The notes below the pieces were generated by a model, which worked only from the letters and a program-made list of their open reading frames with translations, was not told the DNA's origin and did no database searches. A stretch of DNA of 64,000 nt. It comes from Gibbula magus. Its lineage: Eukaryota; Mollusca; Gastropoda; Trochida; Trochidae. Positions 11,049 through 23,700 of the stretch are shown one piece after another. The first letter of the stretch is position 1; the number at the start of each line of letters is the position of its first letter. The stretch spans positions 30,274,387 through 30,338,386 of the forward strand of contig OW388297.1 of the NCBI GenBank assembly GCA_936450465.1, written 5' to 3'. The position numbers were made by a program, and so were the translations under genes.

Positions 11049-14000
11049 TATGATGGCTGAGAGGGGCCATTTGATTTCGTGTTAACTTTCCAACACGCGA
11101 AAAAATCGAAACGAAATCGCGAAATTGCAAAACAAAATCGCGAAACAGGGAAACGAAATCACGAAACAGCGACACGAAATGGCGAAACAGCAAACGCAAT
11201 CGCGAAACATGTGCGAAACGAAATCACTTCTATTATAAGGTACCGGTATACAAAGCAGTTATATATTATAGAATCTGCATGTTTTATGATAAATGTAACG
11301 TTAATCGTGGACAATGTAGATCGATACAAAAGCAAATCGAACTGGTAATATGAACGACGGATAAAAGGTAACTTGTTACTGTTTATATTTGTTAGAGAAG
11401 TAAGAGTAAGTTGGAGTAACTTTGGAATACGTCAAAACACTAATACTAAGAGCTGCCATATAAACTGAGATACACTGAGTCTACTGACTAAAATCTAATG
11501 ACTAATCTAATCCGTACTCAAAAGCCATATGCCTAAATTATATAATACACTTTAACATATACGATATATATATATTGTGGCATGATCTACTGGAATGAAT
11601 AAAACAAGTGAAACGGACACCGAATCGAAATTAAATGCAGAAACAGTTATTCTAAGGTTCAAAGAAAGAAGGAACGATATTGTGAATCTCTTTATTTTAA
11701 CATATACATTGATATTTTAAAAATTGGCAAACAAATTACCTTCTCCAGCAGGTTTGAATCAAAAACTGCAAAACAACTATCAACTAAATAAATCAAATGC
11801 ATATTCTCAATTCAAATATGATTCTTTTGTCACATTTTGGTCATCTAGCCACAATCTATTCAATTAGATAATATTTGACTTGCTGTGTTTACATCATTTA
11901 TACATACGAAAATGCTGTGACCATATAACAAAAGCAATAAATTGATTGATTTAAACACTATTTATTCATTATTCATGAGTGGATTGGTAAACAGGCATTA
12001 CGCCTATATGAATACCTCTCCAGTACAAAAGTATACATACATGTAAAACAACATCATCCATCAATACTGAGAACCGCACAACATTCAATGAACATAGTTA
12101 TATACTAGTAGGACAGTATTTTATAAAAAAAAAAAAAAGAATAAGCAAGGACATCTGAATTAGAAACGTTTTGTCTGGGTAAAATAAAAATGCAGTGAAG
12201 TGACGATATTGTGATTAATTTCATCAGAAATAAATATATATATCATAATAAATTGATTAAAAAATGGGATACATATTGAGCTGCTCTCTTACTGATCATT
12301 TCTGACGTTCATAGCATAGTATATAAACATAGCAACATATTAATTACATATTGATTGTTACCGGTCAATAAAGATGAAAAGTTATCTGTTGACAGATTGA
12401 CATGATACCATTCTTTAAGGCGTTACGTAATTTATCAGATAATTGACACGCCATAAAAATGTTATTTACTTAATACGTTGTAGCAGTTTTCATGTAATCT
12501 TCATTATAGTATTTTTATGGAGTGGGAAATAATTGGTATATTCAGAAAATACACACCAATCTTAAATAAAGCGTATTAAACACGTAGGATAATACAGTAA
12601 ATACGCCAAGATTTTAAAGTTTGAGTACAGTACTCAAAGGCACTGTACAGCACACCTCTTGACAGTAATGTGGACAGTCCCGTACTTATTATGCCTTGTG
12701 CACCCCTTTAGGCCTTTATAGATGCAATAATATAATTTCAATTCGCTCTCATTAACCTATAATCTATGATTAAAACATCGAAGCGGACAGATTCAAAAGT
12801 GATGAAGTTGTCGCATATGGAGTGTTAACACGCCTATCCGTATAGCGAAAACTGAAGCACGCAATGTTATGATGACTGTCATACTTAATACATTTATAAG
12901 TTGCGCGTACAATTTTGCGCATGTATCGTTTAGTTGTCATAGTTTTAGTCATAATCTGGAATACAATATATGATTCACAATAGTTGTTTTATTAAACTAA
13001 TACAAACCGCGTTTGACATCGTATTTCGATTAATCAGTCTCAAATATTTAATACTGACCTACATACCAATTATACAAATTGTATTACTTTAAAAACTAAT
13101 GTGGTCATTGTGATTTCATTTCTCGTTTGGCAGGTTTTGCCTTACTCTTATAAATGTTCCACTTTCCAATAAGCAAGTTATACTAATTTAAATAGTCTTA
13201 TTTAAATCGACGATTTGTATTGAAATCTTTTAACTTTGTTTGAACGAGGGTATTTCTCATTTGCATATGAACTATAAATGTCTCTATTATTAATCAAACA
13301 ATCAACAAATATGGCCTCCTTGCTCGCGTTTGGTCTTCTTTCTTAGTTAGCATGTTTATGATGATACATCTTTGTGTATTTAAATACCACACGACGAGTT
13401 TTGCAATGTATAAGAAGAAACGTTTACTCAACTTATCTAAAAATAGCAATTATAGTTTGAAACTTTGATTATGAAGCTGGATCCTGTCTGTAAGTAGAAT
13501 ACAATGTGGCAATATATCATAATACAATGCTACATATTATTTCACAAATCAAGGAACATGCACAATGGTTTAGATGTTATGCCGACTCCTGTAACATATA
13601 GTTGGTATCGAACAAATGAATACCATCTTCAATTTTGTAGATTCTCACACGACGTCAAAGTAGTTGGTACCATACACACTTTTTTAGAAATATTATCTGT
13701 AAATATTGTTGAATTTGATGACATGACGAATGATCGCGATCAATTTTAATAGATAGACTAGATGGCTTTTTTGCAGGTCTATCAACTCCGAAAGTTAGGA
13801 AACGTCGCATTCTTTATAATTAATGCTATAATACTTTCTATTTCTGTAAATTCCTTATTTCGCTCCTTCGCTTCTTCGCTCCTTCGCTTCTTCGCGATTT
13901 CGCTCCTTCGTGCCTTTGCTATTTCGCGATTTTGCTATTTCGCTATTTTGCTATTTCACTATTTCGCTCCTTCGCGGTTTCGCTCTTTCGCTCTTTCGCT

Positions 14001-14256
14001 CTTTCGCTCTTTCGCGATTTCGCTTCTTCGCTATTTCGCTCCTTCGCGATTTCGTTTCGGTGGCGTTTCGTTGCTTCGCAGTTTCATTTCGCGCGTGTTT
14101 TCGCTCTTAGCGATTTCGTTTCGCTGTTGCGATTTTGTGTCCCTGTTTCGCGATTTCGTTTTTCAATTTCGCGATTTTGTTTTGATTTTTTCGTGATTTC
14201 GCGATTTTGTGTTTGAAAGTTAACATGAAATCAAATGGCCCCTCTCAGCCATCATA
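11049..14256. mobile_element. Foldback-like DNA transposon with repeat-rich inverted arms
   Basis: The ends are inverted copies starting TATGATGGCTGAGAGGGGCC, and each continues into a degenerate array of GCGAAACGAAATC-type words. The left arm covers about 11049-11228 and the right arm about 13855-14256. A perfect 6-bp direct repeat CTTATA lies outside both ends (11043-11048 and 14257-14262), marking the insertion. The 2.6-kb interior has no convincing gene. Open frames in all three phases of the right arm are produced by the short repeat. Long arms of unequal length built of short tandem words recall foldback elements. Superfamily is not assignable from a 6-bp duplication alone. Confidence 0.85.
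13855..14215. repeat. Degenerate short tandem repeat in right arm
   Basis: Words such as TTCGCTCCTTCGCGATTTCG repeat with 6 to 13-base periods. The left arm holds the complementary GCGAAA words in smaller number. Confidence 0.85.
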
Positions 14257-14262
14257 CTTATA

Positions 14263-14639
14263 TAATATCACAGTTATCATCAATAGCTGTTTTTTTAAAA
14301 TGTATATCAGATTTTACTGAAATAAAAGGATGTGTAAGAATGCGTATGAGCGTGAGTACGTATGTGTGTGCGGTCGTGTGTATAATGATCTCCGGTTTAT
14401 CTTTGGAAATCCGGTCGAGTCCGAAGTTTGTCGCAGCACTTTTATTTTACATTTACACATTTTTTTACAAACAAATTTCATTTTTTAAATGCCTTACATA
14501 AGTTCTTTGGATATTTTTAGGTTAAAATTATTTTTTTTCGATTTTTGAAAAAAAATTCCAATGAAATTTTTCCAATGGAATGGAAATATGTGGAAGTGGG
14601 TGGTAGGATTTGTTATTGAATGCAGTTTTGCTTATAATG
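14263..14639. other. no supported feature
   Basis: Sequence between the transposon and the next minisatellite. I see nothing in it. Confidence 0.4.
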
Positions 14640-15065
14640 TATTTATGAAATATTAATACTTCTATTTGATTGACTTTGGTGAAGTTTTCAATGAAATGTT
14701 GATTTTGATAATATATATTGAGTTTGAAATGTTGACTTTGGAAATATTTATTGACTTTGGTGGAAGTTTTACTTTGATTAAATATTGACTTTGGTGACAT
14801 GTTGACTTTTAAAATATGTTTTGAGTGATGGGAAATGTTGACTCTTGAAATATTTATTGACTTTTGTGAAAGTTTAACTTATTTAAAATGTTGACTTTGG
14901 CGACATGTTGACTTTGAAAAAGATATTTTGAAATTAGTGAAATATTGACTATTGAATGTATGACTTATGTTGACTTTGGAAAAAATATTCACTTTAGTGA
15001 AATGTTGACTCTTGAAATATTTATTGGCGTTGTTGAAGTTTATATCTAATGACTTTTTGAAGTTG
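14640..15065. repeat. Degenerate minisatellite rich in TGTTGACTTTGG
   Basis: About fifteen variants of (A)TGTTGACTTTGG separated by GAAATATTTATTG- and GTGAAGTTT-like words. The period is irregular (roughly 25-45 bp). Minus-strand frames across it are low-complexity artefacts. Confidence 0.75.
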
Positions 15066-15370
15066 AACACTAATGTCTTGCTAAATGTGCGTGTTTCAGA
15101 CAGTAAATGTTAGGTCATTTGACTACGCTATTGTCCCCAATACACCAGTCACCAAGATTAATTACACTTGTGTATTGACTACCCTACTAGTTGGATAGTT
15201 AGCCTACTGTTGAACGACGTAACATATGTATTCGGTCAACTCATTAAGGCCGACAGGTAATGAGTTACCGGTTCAAAGCCTCTGGACCAACATCTGGGTG
15301 TGACGAGAACGCCAATATATATATACTCAGACCACAAGTGACCACATGAACACTTAGACGTTTCCGATCT

Positions 15371-15568
15371 GTGTGCATTACACTGCAAATTTATCTCCGA
15401 TCAGATGACATCCTCGACCATGAACTAATAGCGCTTGGTAAAGTTATTGAGAATGGGAAGGTGAAACTAAACAATTGTCAAAAGATATCAGATAATGATT
15501 TTCTTTTGTTGTGTTTTTTTTTGTCAGATCTTACAAGCGAACAGTTATGCATAATATTATCCATGTAG
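15371..15568 (+). CDS. Possible isolated leucine-rich-repeat exon
   Basis: The frame holds a leucine-rich pattern (VKLNNCQKISDNDFLLLC) that resembles a ribonuclease-inhibitor-type leucine-rich repeat of NLR-like proteins. There is no ATG with good context, no clear splice pair and no partner exon nearby. It may be an exon fragment, a pseudogene or chance. Confidence 0.2.
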   Translation: MCITLQIYLRSDDILDHELIALGKVIENGKVKLNNCQKISDNDFLLLCFFLSDLTSEQLCIILSM

Positions 15569-16361
15569 GAATTGCTGACTTTTAAGAGATGGTAACTATT
15601 AATTCCTGCCATTCCTGACATTATGGAAAATACTTGTCACGCAATATACATTGTTACATATATGTTACTCATATGTTACATTCACATCACACAATGCCAC
15701 AGTTGTTCATGGTAATGTCGCAAGTTGTCCTCGTAGCCTAAATATGAAATATGTACAGTGTACAGAACCAAGTATGTGTGTCCTAAAAATATTAATATAT
15801 CATAACTATTTATTTACTAAATTTTTACTTTTAAAACTGTTTATTTTATTGCATATAAATTAATTTAATTAAACTTAAAAGTATTTTTTTTTGTACAGCT
15901 GCATGCCGAATGTGAATCTTAGTGCAAATATTATATATAATGTATGTTTGAACCATTTGGTCATTTATTGAATATTTCACTGAAGAAAAAGAAAAGCTGT
16001 AGATTTGGAAAGACTGACCACTGGTCACTTCAAAGAGCCGCCAAAACTATAACTCTTTACTATGAGACATCAAATCGGATTATGTTATGGAACTCCCAAT
16101 GTCTGTGTATACTGCAAAAATGCAAAATGACCGATCGCGTTGATGCAATGATTTAAGAGAAATGCCAAATTACATGGTAAGTGCACGAATATATACAAGT
16201 AGGTGAACAAACTTTCTCACTTATGTTCACATGACCATGTCTAAGAAATTTGTTCAATTAATCCTATATTAAACTGAGACGAATGTCTATAATTTGAGCT
16301 TGCAATAATGGCACTATTTACCTTTTTTAGTTGTGTTAATAATAATAATAATTAGCCCAAA
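15569..16361. other. no supported feature
   Basis: AT-rich sequence ending in a short (AAT)n run near 16335-16353. Confidence 0.4.
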
Positions 16362-17612
16362 ATGAACCAAGTTTCAATGTGGATATAGTGATAGACTGAT
16401 ATGAGCTTGTTTTTATCACAATGCAGACCATTTCCCTATTCTGGATTATTGATATCAAACTGATGTGTATCGCAAAATAAGAGAAATATCAAAATGGTTC
16501 GTTTATCTGATATTTTACTACATGAGACCTCTTTCACCCTAAGACATCAAAGGGTAGAGTAGGGCAAACTGACCGAAGCTTGGACATTGATCTGATTCAA
16601 ATATTATGAAAGACTGTATAACAAATACAAATCTTTAAAACATAAATATCAGATAAATCAAAATATTGGATATAAAGTATTTTGCTCGATTTTACACAGA
16701 TATTATAGAATTGCTTTAGATTAACCGAAAAATAACGGTTTTATTTGCATATATCAGTTCGGAGAAGATTGACATAACTTCGGACAGTACAACCCAATGT
16801 TCTGTCTGGCATGCAACAGTGGTTTAAACTATTCACCAAACTGATTGTTTATATCCCTAAACAAATGGATAATGGTCCAGGAACAATTAAATATCCCTAG
16901 TAAACCTGCTTGAAGTAATTTGTCATTTATTGAGACCATGCTTTCCTATGCTAAATTCTTAGCAACTGCCGCATTCTTCGTTAGAATAAATGACGTCACG
17001 ATCACTTTCGCAGGTATGCTGCTGCATAAACGATGTGAGTACTAAACTTTTACTTTTCTAACTTAATTTTGTTGTCATAAGTGAAACTGTAATATTTCTA
17101 CATAGTTTTTCCGTGGTCATTTAAAACGTTATAAATGGTTACAAAGAACATACATTAGTGTCCGAACCTTCGTCAAAACTGTCCGAACCAAGGTAATTTT
17201 GGGATAATATCGAAATCTCATTACTTAACCACATTGTCGCATTTAAAGTATCAATATTCAATTTAATTGTTATGAATCGTATATCCATATACATATATAT
17301 ATACATTCTGGGGCTTTCTATACGTTATTAACTGTGTGCCAACATTTACATTAATTAAAACAAATATTTCGCAAATTTCTTTCATGAAACCGTTAATAGT
17401 TTTGATAAAATACTTATATATACCAAATTAGCAATTATGTATCAAAAGAAAATACAAATAAAACAAAACCTTTGGAAACAAACAGATTGCAATTATTGCA
17501 GATATGTTTGCGTCAGCTGCAAGTCTGCGAAGTTGGGGCGACTTCTGTAGCTGGTGGTGTCCGAAATTCGGTCATTTTGCCCTATGTGTAACTTATCAAA
17601 AATCAAATATTT
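16362..17612 (-). mobile_element. Dispersed ~1.6-kb repeat, copy 2 (inverted)
   Basis: Reverse complement of the repeat at 3978-5575, with the same internal pair GGGCAAACTGACCGAAG (near 16562) and its imperfect inverse (near 17565). It lacks the SINE and the extra palindrome arm found in copy 1, so it shows the ancestral state at both places. No coding capacity. Confidence 0.75.
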
Positions 17613-17814
17613 TCAAATGTGGTAGAAATGAAAATATCACCATAAGACTTATATAATATAGGCACATAGCAATGCTAATTGGATGCTAATGGAAAGGTAT
17701 CTTGATCAGTCTGCAGTCTCATTCATAATGTGATCATTATCTGTGACATTACATAACTGTGGTATTTGGTAGTGTCAGTGGAGACGACAACCGCCATCTC
17801 TGTGGGGGAACAAA

Positions 17815-17881
17815 GGGGGGGGGGGGGGGGGGGGGGGGGGGTGCGCACCCCTGCACCTCCCCTCTGAATCCGCCCCTGAGG
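17815..17881 (-). mobile_element. Solo end of a CAGGGGCGGAT-type DNA element with a G27 run
   Basis: On the minus strand the segment starts CAGGGGCGGATTCAGAGGGG, continues through TGCAGGGGTGCGCA and enters a 27-base C run. CAGGGGCGGAT is a terminal sequence common to hAT-like miniature elements. I cannot find the opposite end, so this is a fragment. The homopolymer length may be unreliable. Confidence 0.5.
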
Positions 17882-18469
17882 TGTCTGCCAATATACAGGA
17901 AATGTTGCTGACATAACAGACAATCTGTATTGAACACTGTTATTTGTACGTAGACTCAAGTAGAACTCTAAGGATAAAAGTTCAAAGCATTATATGTAAG
18001 CTTTCTATTGCCAAATCGTATTGCAATTGTCTCCAGTCTGGCTAGGCAATTTTTGATTGCAAAGTTTCTCTGCACGTTGTATACACTACTACATGACACA
18101 GGACTTGCATGATTGTCAATATATTGTACAATATTTGGTATAAGAAGGTTTATGCGAACAGTATTAACAATTCAATGACTGTTAGCAATACATTTATAAA
18201 ACATTATGTATTCAACACTGTCAGGATAATTTATGGCAAAACAAATTTGTATATTTATTGACATTGACAGAGTATGTAAGTCCAAGTTGGGGATTTATAT
18301 ATTTCAGGATTAATGTGAAATAAATATGTTTTAATCGTGATCGTTTTGGGGTTATTTTTGGGATTTTCTTTTGTTTCCATACATCTACACATCTAAAGTC
18401 TGATAAATCCAGTGTACTGCCCTTGGGGATCAAGGAATCGATCCCGGATTCCCAGTAACACAACTCGGG
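17882..18469. other. no supported feature
   Basis: No recognisable coding or repeat signal. The missing downstream exons of the GTPase gene could be expected here but I cannot identify them. Confidence 0.35.
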
Positions 18470-18640
18470 ACAAATCGTCTGTTTCCTTGAAAGGAGCCAA
18501 TCAACGATCGCGTGTCAAAGGGGCATCCCCTGTCAAAAACATGACCCCATCGCTGGGTCTGCGCCCAGTCCAAGTCACGTGACCATGTCGCCAGCTCGCA
18601 ACGCGCTCGCCATCAGTAGGCTAATTAGCCGCTTTAGACC
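18470..18640. promoter_or_regulatory. GC-rich, CpG-containing island with CCAAT and palindromic E-box
   Basis: In an AT-rich neighbourhood this segment is clearly richer in G+C and CpG. It contains CCAAT at 18497-18501 and GTCACGTGAC at 18574-18583, the palindromic E-box bound by USF/TFEB-type factors. It may be a promoter, or a foreign exon-bearing fragment. No transcription start can be fixed. Confidence 0.3.
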
Positions 18641-18905
18641 CCCTTTAAATTCTTGAATCTTGCGTATGTGTATGGATCTTCGAATTAGAAATCCATGTTA
18701 TTTGGATTAAACAAATAATTTTGTTATGTTGGATGGCAGAATGAATTGGGCTTGTCCTGAAAACAAAGTACATAAATCTGTACCTTTGCATATCCGATAT
18801 ATATAAAAAAAAAAATTAAAAAAGAATTATAATTGTTCATTATCTAAATGGCATGTTTTCTAAAATCTACCTAAATAAAAACTGGGTAAGTACTCATTTT
18901 CCTAC

Positions 18906-19844
18906 CTTAGCATGAAGAGGTGTCTCTCCTGTAAGAATGTCCCGGATACTCTCCACTGTAAACTCTTCGACCTCCCAAAATCCTTGCATATCTACAAGCC
19001 AGTGGCCACCAATCTTAGCAAAGTGGAACTGAAAATAAGGTATCCTCTTTTATTTAGTTATTTTCAAAAACTAAAAGAAAGCAATTTCACATACATTACC
19101 TTTTTCGGTAGACAATGTTCACATGGCTAATGTACAATGGTTCTCTGGATGGGAACTCTCGCTCTATGGGATTATTGAGAACACTGGCTCGTTGAGTGGA
19201 AGATTGGCTCTGTGGAGCGGAACATTAACTTTGGAATAGGAGCACGATGTCTATCTACAGATGCAACAATGGACCTATGAAGGGAAAGCCGAATCTCATA
19301 TTGGTTATTAGAGTAACAGACGGTATGTGAAGGCAGTTGGGCAAACCCGTCTTTTACATGCATGCATTACTGTATATAATTTGTCAAAAAAATCTTGAAT
19401 TAGCTTCTTCAAAAATACGTTAGAAAAAGTGTACATGCTGAAAGATATTTGATTAGGGAAAATACAAAAACAATCTTATATAAAATCAGTTACAACTAAC
19501 TTGACAACGCTAAAGTGTAAATAACTCGAACCTACCCCTTTCGTGTGTGACCCCTCTGTTTTGGCGTCTCTGTGTGACGCCTCTATTTTGGCGTCTGGTT
19601 TCTTGGTTTCGCTTTTGACTGAGAACATTGGTTTCTTGGTTTTGCTTTCGACTGAGATCATTGGTTTCTTGGTTTCGCTTTTGACTGAGAACCGTGTACT
19701 AATCACATCATCATCTTTATACGCAGAAATGAAACCATTGCCGAGTGACGATTTTCCATGACCAGTAAGACCGATAAGAAGAATTGTCGAGTTCTTGTGT
19801 TTGTCCGTTTTAGCCTTTATGCGAGTCCTCAGTCCGTTTAGCTC
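18906..19844 (-). CDS. AIG1/GIMAP-like P-loop GTPase, two exons of a partial gene
   Basis: Exon at 19536-19844 opens after acceptor ACCCAG and closes at donor GTAGGT. It is 103 codons in phase 0 and contains the G1 loop ILLIGLTGHGKSSLGN. The next exon is 18906-19028 (acceptor TTTTCAG, donor GTAGGA), 41 codons in phase 0, and contains LVDMQGFWEVEEFTVESI, where DMQG fits the G3 DxxG motif. Phases agree. Between G1 and G3, an 11-residue unit (FSVKSETKKPM and variants) occurs three times in tandem in the switch I region. The first exon and everything after G3, including the base-recognition motif, are not found. The family acts in immune and apoptotic settings in animals. The role here is unknown. 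Confidence 0.65.
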
Positions 19845-20077
19845 CTGGGTGTTCAAAATAACCAGAGTAAGTTTAGGTCAAATCATTTTTCTCAAGTAAA
19901 TCTGTTCTTAAAGAGAGAGGTTATATCGGGTATTTTTGTGGAAACAAAATTCGAGGGTACATTCCTCTTTACACATATTACCTTATAAAACATGAGTATT
20001 ACATGGCCGGGTTGAAACATAATATTTATTACTGAGGGTTACATTTCGATGACTTTATATTTGACACTCACATAAAG

Positions 20078-20219
20078 ACTAGCACACAGGGGCTTGTATT
20101 GCTTAAAACAAACAGTTCCTACATGTATGTTCAATAAATAAGTAAAGGTATGTCGCATCGTAGTAATGAACCTAGGAACTGTTTGTTTTCAGCAATACAA
20201 GCCCCTGTGGACTAGCACA
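20078..20219. mobile_element. 124-bp palindromic MITE, hAT-like
   Basis: Inverted arms of about 37 bp start ACAGGGGCTTGTATTGC at 20086 and end at 20210, with a ~50-base spacer. The flanking direct repeat ACTAGCAC (20078 and 20211) is 8 bp, the size produced by hAT transposases. No coding capacity. Confidence 0.8.
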
Positions 20220-20779
20220 AGTATGTTAACAATAACAACAATCAGAAGTGAAGTCATTCATCAGCACTGCGAGTGTGTATAACTTTGCTACGGCTAAACG
20301 CGACATTGTTGTTCAGTCTAAAGATAATTTAGTTGTTATTTTGTATAAAATAACGAGTTTTATTATATAAAAAAAATTGAATAAGTAAAAACATGTTTTA
20401 CCCATTTCACGTAAGCAGAAAAACTGCGGATACTCTCGATAGAATTCTCACTTGAACGCGTTTCTATAGAAACACATAAAACTCATGTTTGTTGTGTATT
20501 TATTAAAGGGGTTGTAACAGGAAACTAGCAAAAAGTGATCGAAGCTCACTAATAACCCAGTACACTTCATGTTTAGTCTCAGATGTCTGGGGAAAAAATC
20601 ATATGGATCATTACAAAATAATTTTAACATGATTTCATGAAGCGTCATGGCGCCGACTTCATCTAGACAGGTGGCCAGATTGGCTCGGTCTGGACAATCG
20701 ACTGGTCATGCCAAGCACTTGGTTGCGCAGATCTTTCTTTCCTTCTTCTTACGCTGATACCTCTCTCTTTACAGTTATT
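20220..20779. other. no supported feature
   Basis: Non-coding as far as I can see. The last bases form the TTATT flank of the following hairpin-ended element. Confidence 0.4.
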
Positions 20780-23700
20780 AAGGATTCAGCACTAAAGTGC
20801 TGAATCCTTATTGTTATTGGCGTGTTTTATTATTATTCCACGGATTTTGTGAACACGACTTCTACAAGAAGGAATGCAGCTAATACTACCAAACTTTGCA
20901 AGATGATCCCTTACTGCGTAGTTTCATGCCGAAGCTTTTGGGCCCAATCGGCTAAACCATTGGAGGTCCAGTTCGAATCTAAATTTCGATTTTTAACATG
21001 GCAAAATTCTTCAAAAGGCAGCTAGAGACTTGCAACTTTTCTAAAAAGATGCGCATTGACAGTGCGAGAAGAAAAGTAAATCATGACGATGTTGTTGGTC
21101 ACGTGGTTTCGCCGCCATTTTGATTTTAGACACTTTTCAAAATTTCCCGAACCCATGCACCTTTGACAATCTTCTTCTCTGAAGATAAAAGCATAAGAAA
21201 GCTCACATTTTTACATACTGTAGCTGATATATTGCTCACTAACATGACCTCACGGATTTTGCAAATTCGCTATACTTTTTGCACAGTGTGTATTTGAAAT
21301 CTGGTCATTCTGAAGAAAACGCAAACTTCAAAGGGACATAACTCAAAAACCTTCTCGTCGAATTTCATGATTTTTTTCAGGGGAGTAAGATAATACTATG
21401 GGCATTACAATTAATAAATAAAATCGCTCGCGAACAGTCATTTCTGTTCACAATTTGATAAAAACTGAAAATGTACTGATATTTCGGAATTTTGATGGTG
21501 TGCGTCTTTCAAAATCTTCTTCTAAATCACGGCAACACATACAGCTATGTGTGATAGCTCATCTGAAAGCTAAGTGAATTTAGAAAAAAGTGATCTCGCC
21601 AGATTTTTTAATTTTGACCTTGAATTCGAGAAATCTGCCCTTCAATATGGACATTTTTAAAGAAGCCGTTTTTCGTCTCAATGTTCAAAGGGGCGTTACT
21701 CTGTAACAAATTAACTTATATCAAAGTTACTGACTTCAATCTCGTTCTCATAAGAAGCTTAACAATTCTTTAAAATATCATTATCATATAAAAGTGGATA
21801 GTTTGGGCACAATTTGGACAAGAAACAAATAATTGAAATTTCGTGATTTTGAGAATTGTCGAGGGGTACTTTCTTAGGAGAATTTTCGATAGTAAACAAC
21901 TGAAGATACCATTATGTTTTATAGCTAATGTTGAAGTAGAGATGTCATTTATGTAGGATAATAATTATCTAGCAAGTGTCAGTATTAGTTTACGTGTGAC
22001 AAGTCAAAGGAGACTGACATTTTTAAAAAATCGCCATTTTCAGCAAAGTTGAAAGATTCAAACCTATCTAATAAAGATATGGAAATTGAATTTACACCTT
22101 CGGATGCGTAATGTTAAGAAGAACAACTTTTCTGTTGAACCCTTTCATCAAAAAGTTGATAGTTAAGCTCTGAACATCACAAACGTTGTGATTTAAGCAT
22201 TTTTGAGTATTTTCTTGAATATTCAAAACAATATTTCTCATTAATTATGTATGCAATCTATATGATGATTATATCTACTTAAGTGGAAATACAAGCACAA
22301 CATTTTCTATGGTACACCTTAGTATGAAAATATTAACCGTTTTATCTTAATCATGAGATCATTAATGTAATGTAGTCCATTAGTGTGTAATTTTTCCATT
22401 TTCACTTAGAGACACGGGCAAAACTTTCAAAATAACTCTTCAGACTTGCAGCTTGTTTTGAACGATGGACAATGTCAATGACATTCAAAATGAGGATGTA
22501 GTGTCTTCATGTACATGTTGGTCTATTTCATAAGCTCAATGGATTTGTCTGTACTGGCTGAGTGAATGGTACATTCCATACTGGTAGTTGTTGTACTCCC
22601 GGCATAGGTTCACTCTAAATGGGAGAATCATAATTATTTCGCTAATAGGCCTATACTTTAACAAATCGTTACACCACTTTGAAGATATTTGCATCTAAGC
22701 GATGCAACTTAGATTTATATGCAGCTGAATCATTGGGGAATAACAAGTAACATTAAATAACTCCTAATGTCCTGTTTAAAGCTACCTTTCAAGGTATGGT
22801 GGCGTTGAACATGTGAACAAGTTGGATATGATGAGGATTTTATTGAAGCGTCATGTCGAAGAGTTGTTTCCCCTTGATCACCCTACAATGCTGTGAGCAG
22901 CAACTTAACACTCATCAGAGGGACGCAATACCACCCTAACTGAGAAAAGGGCCATTAACACGATAATTTATATGACTAATGAGTTTTAAATACAAGTTTA
23001 TCAAATTTTACTTTTATTTTGATGTGTGAACAGGAAATTCACACTTTCCTTTTGACTTACATTGCGTTGTTGGGGGTCTGGACTGTTATATATGGTGATA
23101 TTGTATGGAGAAGAACTGAATATTGCCGAAAATGAACAATTTGAAGACAGTTGATTCAGTGTAGTGACGATATATATGTAAAAGTAGTCCTGGTCGAAAA
23201 CGATTAACGCACATCTATCAGCCAAAGAAAAAGACAAATCTAGGTTGATTATGCTTGAAAGATCTGTGCATGTAAATCGGACTGTAGTTTCGGTTCTTCA
23301 AATATTTCATATGATTCACATTTAGTGTAATGCACACAGACATTGGTATGCAATTTGTTATCTTTACATAATAGAGAATTATTAAGGAACGTATCACGAG
23401 TCAACGAATTAACACTTCATTCATTCATTCATAAACAAGATTTTACTATTGTCATATGCTAATTCCATATAAGGCAATGTGTTATCAATGAAACTACGCT
23501 CGTTTTAAGCAAGTCTTTCACACAGTATACCTATTGTAACCATTCAATGCGTATTCTAAAACCAGCTAAGGCTAACGGATTTGAGACATCATTGTCTCGT
23601 ATCGACAGACATTTATTCTGCCGTTTCTCATACTTTAAAGCCCTCTTCTACATCTTCATTGTCCGTGCATTTCTTAACTATTTCAATTCTATTCCTTCTC

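Noticed and set aside
13762..14216. Three overlapping frames of 66 to 144 codons rich in Phe, Arg and Ser
   Set aside because: Periodic TTCGCT words give open frames in all three phases. They belong to the transposon arm.
17723..17959. Proline-rich frames around 17815
   Set aside because: Produced by the 27-base homopolymer.
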